Shown here one piece after another: positions 60,150 to 64,000 of a DNA stretch of 64,000 nt. How positions within the stretch are numbered: the stretch's first letter is position 1; the number at the start of each line of letters is the position of its first letter. The DNA comes from Bdellovibrio bacteriovorus (GTDB lineage Bacteria > Bdellovibrionota > Bdellovibrionia > Bdellovibrionales > Bdellovibrionaceae): assembly GCF_001592755.1 (NCBI RefSeq), contig NZ_LUKF01000002.1:160608-224607 (forward strand), read 5' to 3'. The translations under genes and the position numbers were made by a program. The notes under the pieces were generated by a model that did no database searches, was not told the DNA's origin, and saw only the letters and a program-made list of their open reading frames with translations.

Positions 60150-61025
60150 TTATCGTTGACCTGCAGCGGAGTTTCCCGCAGCTGCAGAACCATTTTGCGC
60201 CGAAGGGCTGCCAAAGTCAGCCAAAGCACTCGCACACGTCTCTAATGCCGCATTCAAAGCCCGAATTCCTTCCATGGAGCTGGAAAAGTTCTGAGCTGTT
60301 TTATCAAGCGCAGAAGCCGAGTTCGCAGAATTTAGATCCGTGATATTCCAAAGCTTATTTCCCGTGGCCTCTTTAATCTGCGCCTTAAGGCGATCTGCAT
60401 CCTGATCAATCACTTCTTTCTGGCGTTTTTCAAGCTGAGAGGATTGGTTTCCGAAGGCGACAGCCATTTTTGCATAGCTATCCAGGAAACTTGAGCACTC
60501 TTCGGCCTTCTTCTGGGTTTCCTTCAGGCCGCCCGCTTTCGTTGAGATCATATTGTTTTTGCCGGCCTCTTTGAAATAAGAATCCATCAAACGATCACAA
60601 GCGCGGCGAGTCGCCGTCACGCACTTTAATTCATTCTTAGAAGGATTCGCCCAAGAACCTTCCGCAGAGTATCCATAACAGATTGTCGAAGCTCGAAGTT
60701 TATCTTTATAGAAACTTGAAGTTCTTGCGTAAAGCGAAGACTTTCCTTTTTCTTTAGAGTTGGTTACTAAAGTTTCAGAGACAGTCAGTACTTCAGATCC
60801 TTCGACGTTCTCTGTGTCCCACTTCATGCTGTACTGATTATCGCCCTCTTTGCTTTTCACCCATTTTTCAGAATTATTAAAGCTGGTGTTCGATGAGTTG
60901 CCGCGAATTTTTGAGCCGTCGAAATTGAAATCGCCCCGATAATATTTTTCGAGCATCGAAGGATTATCAAAAGCATAAGAGGCAGAAGATAGACAAACGA
61001 TCGAAAGAAGAGTCAAAAATTTCAC
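60150..61025 (-). CDS. Secreted protein of unknown function
   Basis: The 291-residue product has a signal peptide (1-18, ending SYAF). The N-terminal half is beta-rich and the second half (from about 120) is helical with Glu/Lys/Gln-rich stretches such as SQLEKRQKEVIDQD. It has four or five cysteines (TICYGY, LKCVT, RACDRL, ECSSF, ETCASA). It ends in a Gly/Ala/Asn-rich segment. No family is recognised. It is probably periplasmic. Confidence 0.7.
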   Translation of the reverse strand: MKFLTLLSIVCLSSASYAFDNPSMLEKYYRGDFNFDGSKIRGNSSNTSFNNSEKWVKSKEGDNQYSMKWDTENVEGSEVLTVSETLVTNSKEKGKSSLYARTSSFYKDKLRASTICYGYSAEGSWANPSKNELKCVTATRRACDRLMDSYFKEAGKNNMISTKAGGLKETQKKAEECSSFLDSYAKMAVAFGNQSSQLEKRQKEVIDQDADRLKAQIKEATGNKLWNITDLNSANSASALDKTAQNFSSSMEGIRALNAALETCASALADFGSPSAQNGSAAAGNSAAGQR

Positions 61026-61145
61026 AAAGAAGCTCCGGTTAGATGTTCAGGATTCTTCAATGTTATCATCAAAGTGTCCCGTGACACTAACGGGCTTGTC
61101 TTCGCACGACCTAAGAAGGGTCCAGGACGCGAAGAATCGTTGAGT

Positions 61146-61178
61146 AGGCTGGCAGTGACAAAGAATCACGGCCAGCCT
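61146..61178. terminator. Perfect hairpin downstream of the small Cys-rich gene
   Basis: AGGCTGGC and GCCAGCCT make an eight-base stem with inner GTGA/TCAC. On the plus strand it is followed by TTTCT; on the minus strand no T-run follows. It lies seven bases after the stop of the minus-strand gene at 61185, which it may end inefficiently. Confidence 0.4.
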
Positions 61179-61184
61179 TTCTGG

Positions 61185-61439
61185 TTACATTCCTAAAGAT
61201 GTTCGGCACGAAGGCGTCAGGCTTTCTTTGTTTTTGGCTAAGCAGGTTTTCAAGGCTTCCATCTCTGTGTACTTATCACAATGTTTAACTTTATCTTCCT
61301 TACAAGCGGTCATCACCTCTTGTGCTTTGGCTTTCCCTTGCGCCATAAGCTTTGAGCTTTGCGATTTCAAAGAATCTGTGTCTGCGGCGCCGGCACTCAA
61401 TACGAAAAAGAAAAAGGATGCAAATAAGATGCTTTTCAT
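61185..61439 (-). CDS. Small secreted cysteine-rich-repeat protein
   Basis: The 84-residue protein has a signal peptide (1-18, AGAAD). The mature part contains one repeat of the cysteine-rich GLG1/FGFR-type motif: TACKEDKVKHCDKY, LKTCLAKNKESLTPSCRTSL. Such repeats, with spaced Cys pairs, are found in many small bacterial periplasmic proteins of unknown role. The ribosome site GGAGGAG is clear. Confidence 0.75.
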   Translation of the reverse strand: MKSILFASFFFFVLSAGAADTDSLKSQSSKLMAQGKAKAQEVMTACKEDKVKHCDKYTEMEALKTCLAKNKESLTPSCRTSLGM

Positions 61440-61634
61440 AACTCCTCCAATGACCCGATGCTAGCGGTAGGATTTTTTAAACACAAGCTATTGTCTAAAC
61501 AGTAAACAATAGACAGTGAAAAGGCCGAAGATCTCAGGACGAAATATTTCATTCACAACACGATCAGGATTACACTTAAGCAAGCCAGTCATATATTTCC
61601 CACTTTCAGAGTGATTGAGTTTAGGATGCGCGAC

Positions 61635-62508
61635 ATGCGGTACGTTTGTGGAATAATACTTTCTCTACTGCTTTTCTCTGCACCGGGAAAAGCCAACTCT
61701 CCTATTGCTGTTAAGGCTGTGGTCATTGAAGATGTTCTGGCAGACTACAAAAATTTTCTGAACGGGCGAAATCCTTTATCTATTAAAGACTTCAGTGGGC
61801 CTTACTCGCGCCGAGATGTCATAGAATTGATTTTATTTCAGCAAGCGCTGACCGAAGGGGGCCTGCACACTCCGGTGATTCTAATTCCGATGCCGACTTA
61901 TCAACGCGCCATTGCGGAACTGGAAAAAGGTTATGCCGATGCTACAGCAAATCCGGTTTGGGAGACCGATTTGCCAGAGGCCTCCACCTGGAAATCTATT
62001 TCTACCGTGGATCCCGGGCAATTCGTAGCAGGACTTTATGGCAAACCAAAAAAAAATTGCTGAGCTTTCTAACTTACCGATCAGTGAACTTAAAAGAAGA
62101 AGCATCACTACAAGCTACATCTGGAACAGTGATGTTCAAGCCTTAAAAAAAGCGGGCTTTAGCAACATAGTTGATGGTGGGAATTGGGAAAGAATGATTC
62201 GCATGGTGAAATACGATCGCGTTGACCTATTATTGTCCTCGTTTCGCCCGGAGAAAGATCTTTCATTTCAAATACAGGACACCAAGTACATTCCCTTGTC
62301 GGGATATAAAATAGTTCTTGAAGGCCGTCGGGTCTGGGGCGTTTCGAAGGCTTCTAAGAACTCGAAGTCCGTTATTGCCGCTCTTCATGCAGGAGTCCCT
62401 CTTTTGAAACAAAAAGGTGTTATCGAAAAAGCTTATCGCCAGTCAGGCTTTTTCAATTCGCAGGTGGATCACTGGAAAGTGATTAGTAACATTAAGCCTA
62501 TCAAATAA
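61635..62508 (+). pseudogene. Frameshifted periplasmic solute-binding-like protein
   Basis: Two overlapping frames join at a run of nine adenines (62048-62056). The first encodes a signal peptide and about 115 residues, ending GKPKKNC with a stop at 62061-62063. The second continues in the next frame as KKIAELSNLPISELKRR and beyond to residue 156. Removing one A restores a single product of about 290 residues with a PBP-like pattern (GYADATANPVW, DRVDLLLSSFRP, LEGRRVWGVSKASK, GVIEKAYRQSGF). This may be a true frameshift, sequencing error, or slippage of polymerase or ribosome. The start was chosen at the third ATG for its signal peptide; ATG 61626 is possible. Confidence 0.7.
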
Positions 62509-62540
62509 AAAAACCGCAGGATTTAGGCCCGCGTTTTTTT
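62507..62540. terminator. Bidirectional terminator
   Basis: A-run, CGC-A-GG, short loop, CC-C-GCG, then seven T lies just after the frameshifted gene and before the convergent coiled-coil gene. The stem has 10-12 base pairs including the A/T arms. Confidence 0.6.
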
Positions 62541-62562
62541 TATTATATTTTTTTTGACTGAA

Positions 62563-63765
62563 CTATTTCTTTTTCTTCTTCGTTGTCAGGCCCGCATCCG
62601 CACGAATCTTTGAAGCTTCTAGCTTCATCTTTTCTGCTTCGGCCTCCGCTTTACCAGTATCTAATTTGATCTTGGCTTCTTCGGCTTTGTTCTGAGCGAC
62701 TTCCATTTGTTGCTCTAACTTTTCGCGCTCGTTCTTGGCTTTTTCAGCCTCGTCACGCAAACGTTTTAGTTCTGCATCCGCACGCAGGCTTTCCGCTTCA
62801 CTTTCAGCAATCACTTTTTTCGCTCGCGCGATTTCAAGACTTGCCGCCGCTTGTTCTTTCTTCAGATTGTTGCGGTTGCCTTCAAGCTCTTGACGAGCCT
62901 TCGCGGCAGACTGCTTCGCTTTTTCTTCCTGAGACTTAATTTCGTTCACTTTTTTGCGCTCTGAATCCGCCTGTTGAACAGCTTCTTTAGATGACGCTAA
63001 AGCGGCTTTCAGTTCGCCCTCCACTTTTTCAATCATCGCTTTAGATTGTTCTTCTTGAACTTTCAGACGAGCGATTTCAGCTTCGGCTTTTGCTTTATCT
63101 GCTTCGGCTCGGGCAATTTCTTGTTTTGCTTTCGCTTCGCGGGCTTTGGATTCTGCCACGGCTTTTTGAGTCAACAATTTTGCTTTAGAAAGATTTTGCT
63201 CTGCTTTATTAGCGTCGGCTTTAGCTTCCTCCGCTTCTTTGCTGGCTTGTTGCCCTGCTTCGGTTGCGGATTGTGCCTGCTTTTCTTGATCTTTCGCCTG
63301 ATCTCTTAATTCGTCCGCTTTATCTTCAGCTTGCTTTCGCTTAGCCAAAGCCTCGTCGCGAACTTGCGTGGCTTTTTTAGTTTTTTCTTGGGCGGCTTTG
63401 ATACGAGCTTCCGCTGCGGCTTGTTCTTTCTCCGCATTGGCTTTTTGGCGCTCGTGGTCTGCTGTTTCTGCTTTCAGTTTCGCAGACTCCCTTTCCGACT
63501 CGGCTTGTTCTTTCTTAGATTCGTTTTCTAGGGAACGAGCCTTATTAATCGCGGATTGCGCCTCAGAGCGCGCTTTATCACGGCGACGGCGGTCTTCTTC
63601 CGCACGTTTTTTAGCTTCATTGGCTTCGGCCTTGGCGGCTTCAGCGTCGGCTGTGGCTTCTTCAGCTTCGATCTGTGAACTATCAGCTTGTGCGAACGCA
63701 TGTTGCGGTAAGCCTTGAGTCATCAACGCTGCCAAAAGAAGTAGACCAAGAGGTTTCAACTGCAT
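62563..63765 (-). CDS. Secreted Ala/Lys/Glu-rich coiled-coil protein
   Basis: The 400-residue product has a signal peptide (1-25, AFAQAD). The rest is one almost unbroken helical coiled coil of Ala, Lys, Glu and Gln heptads, ending in five Lys residues. It resembles the central TolA domain in composition, but neither the TolA membrane anchor nor its C-terminal domain is present, so no family is assigned. The length of about 370 residues could make a rod of several hundred angstroms in the periplasm or outside. AAGGAG precedes the ATG. A strong terminator-like hairpin lies 52 bases upstream. Confidence 0.75.
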   Translation of the reverse strand: MQLKPLGLLLLAALMTQGLPQHAFAQADSSQIEAEEATADAEAAKAEANEAKKRAEEDRRRRDKARSEAQSAINKARSLENESKKEQAESERESAKLKAETADHERQKANAEKEQAAAEARIKAAQEKTKKATQVRDEALAKRKQAEDKADELRDQAKDQEKQAQSATEAGQQASKEAEEAKADANKAEQNLSKAKLLTQKAVAESKAREAKAKQEIARAEADKAKAEAEIARLKVQEEQSKAMIEKVEGELKAALASSKEAVQQADSERKKVNEIKSQEEKAKQSAAKARQELEGNRNNLKKEQAAASLEIARAKKVIAESEAESLRADAELKRLRDEAEKAKNEREKLEQQMEVAQNKAEEAKIKLDTGKAEAEAEKMKLEASKIRADAGLTTKKKKK

Positions 63766-63816
63766 GGGAGTCTCCTTACGATGTTTAACAGCAATAAGGA
63801 TATAGAAATTTTGGGC

Positions 63817-63859
63817 AAAAAAAAAGCGACCAGGATTGGGGGGGGAGGGTCCTGGCCGC
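63817..63859 (-). terminator. Strong intrinsic terminator with G-rich loop
   Basis: On the minus strand GCGGCCAGGA and TCCTGGTCGC (nine of ten paired, one G-U) are separated by a C-rich 14-base loop and followed by nine T. It could end a gene beyond the right edge, or act as an attenuator in the leader of the coiled-coil gene. Confidence 0.85.
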
Positions 63860-64000
63860 CATGGGGGGTTGACTTGTACTAAAGCAACGGCGGTGCCACG
63901 ACCAATGTTTCGTCAAAACCAATCAAATGCGCTTTTGTGTATCTTGCGCTGACTAGTCTTTAGACGATAACTGACAATTGCGGGCCTCTCTTTGAGACCA

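Overview
The window looks like a chromosomal segment of a predatory bacterium of the genus Bdellovibrio or a close relative. The strongest evidence is a ferroportin homologue (27004-28305) very similar to the structurally characterised B. bacteriovorus ferroportin. It is backed by many secreted or lipoprotein genes, two chimeric fibre proteins ending in a peptidase S74 chaperone domain, and candidate sigma-28-type promoters. Genes are dense and lie on both strands. At least six convergent pairs abut or overlap at their stop codons. No rRNA, CRISPR array, prophage or insertion sequence was recognised.

Layout. 0-16.7 kb: a secreted protein-glutaminase-like enzyme, a hybrid histidine kinase, a group II truncated haemoglobin, a serine-hydrolase-like lipoprotein, a CxxCH protein, an orphan DNA methyltransferase, an SRPBCC protein, a VanX-type dipeptidase, two overlapping small membrane proteins, an EF-hand lipoprotein, a six-repeat PLL-like lectin and an alpha/beta hydrolase. 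16.7-26.9 kb: a fibre locus with two S74 fibre proteins and a protein with two fibrinogen-like modules, surrounding a GH13 alpha-glucosidase. 27.0-28.8 kb: ferroportin, divergent from a CsoR-type metal sensor, with a perfect palindromic operator candidate between them. 29-33 kb: a delta-60-repeat lipoprotein, an S4-like protein and a DTW-domain tRNA-modification enzyme. 33.2-38.1 kb: an AT-rich RHS/YD-repeat protein with a distinct C-terminal domain and a small membrane-anchored gene 13 bases downstream, a candidate effector/immunity pair. 38.3-45.5 kb: lipoproteins, a metal-binding (TRASH-like) protein, GST, SDR, a tRNA-Met with a duplicated 3' end beside a hairpin-rich block, a HEAT-repeat protein and a coiled-coil membrane protein. 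45.5-49.1 kb: a dihydroorotase-like enzyme, an IspZ/YciB-like membrane protein, a DUF6279-like lipoprotein and a crotonase. 49.2-56.1 kb: a very large Ig-like/propeller lipoprotein, a 157-base inverted-repeat element and a subtilisin-like protease. 56.3-64 kb: UppP, MscS, a CLC antiporter, several small secreted proteins, a frameshifted periplasmic-binding-protein-like gene and an alanine/lysine/glutamate-rich coiled-coil protein.

Taken together, much of the coding capacity concerns the cell surface: adhesive fibres, lectin-like and fibrinogen-like modules, secreted hydrolases and large lipoproteins, as expected for attachment to and digestion of prey. The regulatory DNA is also informative. 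There are three perfect GCCGATAA boxes 7-9 bases before start codons, two promoters placed so that transcription should begin at the AUG (leaderless), and two hairpins that pair with the Shine-Dalgarno sequence of the next gene. All functional calls come from reading the sequence and from memory of protein families; no database search was run.
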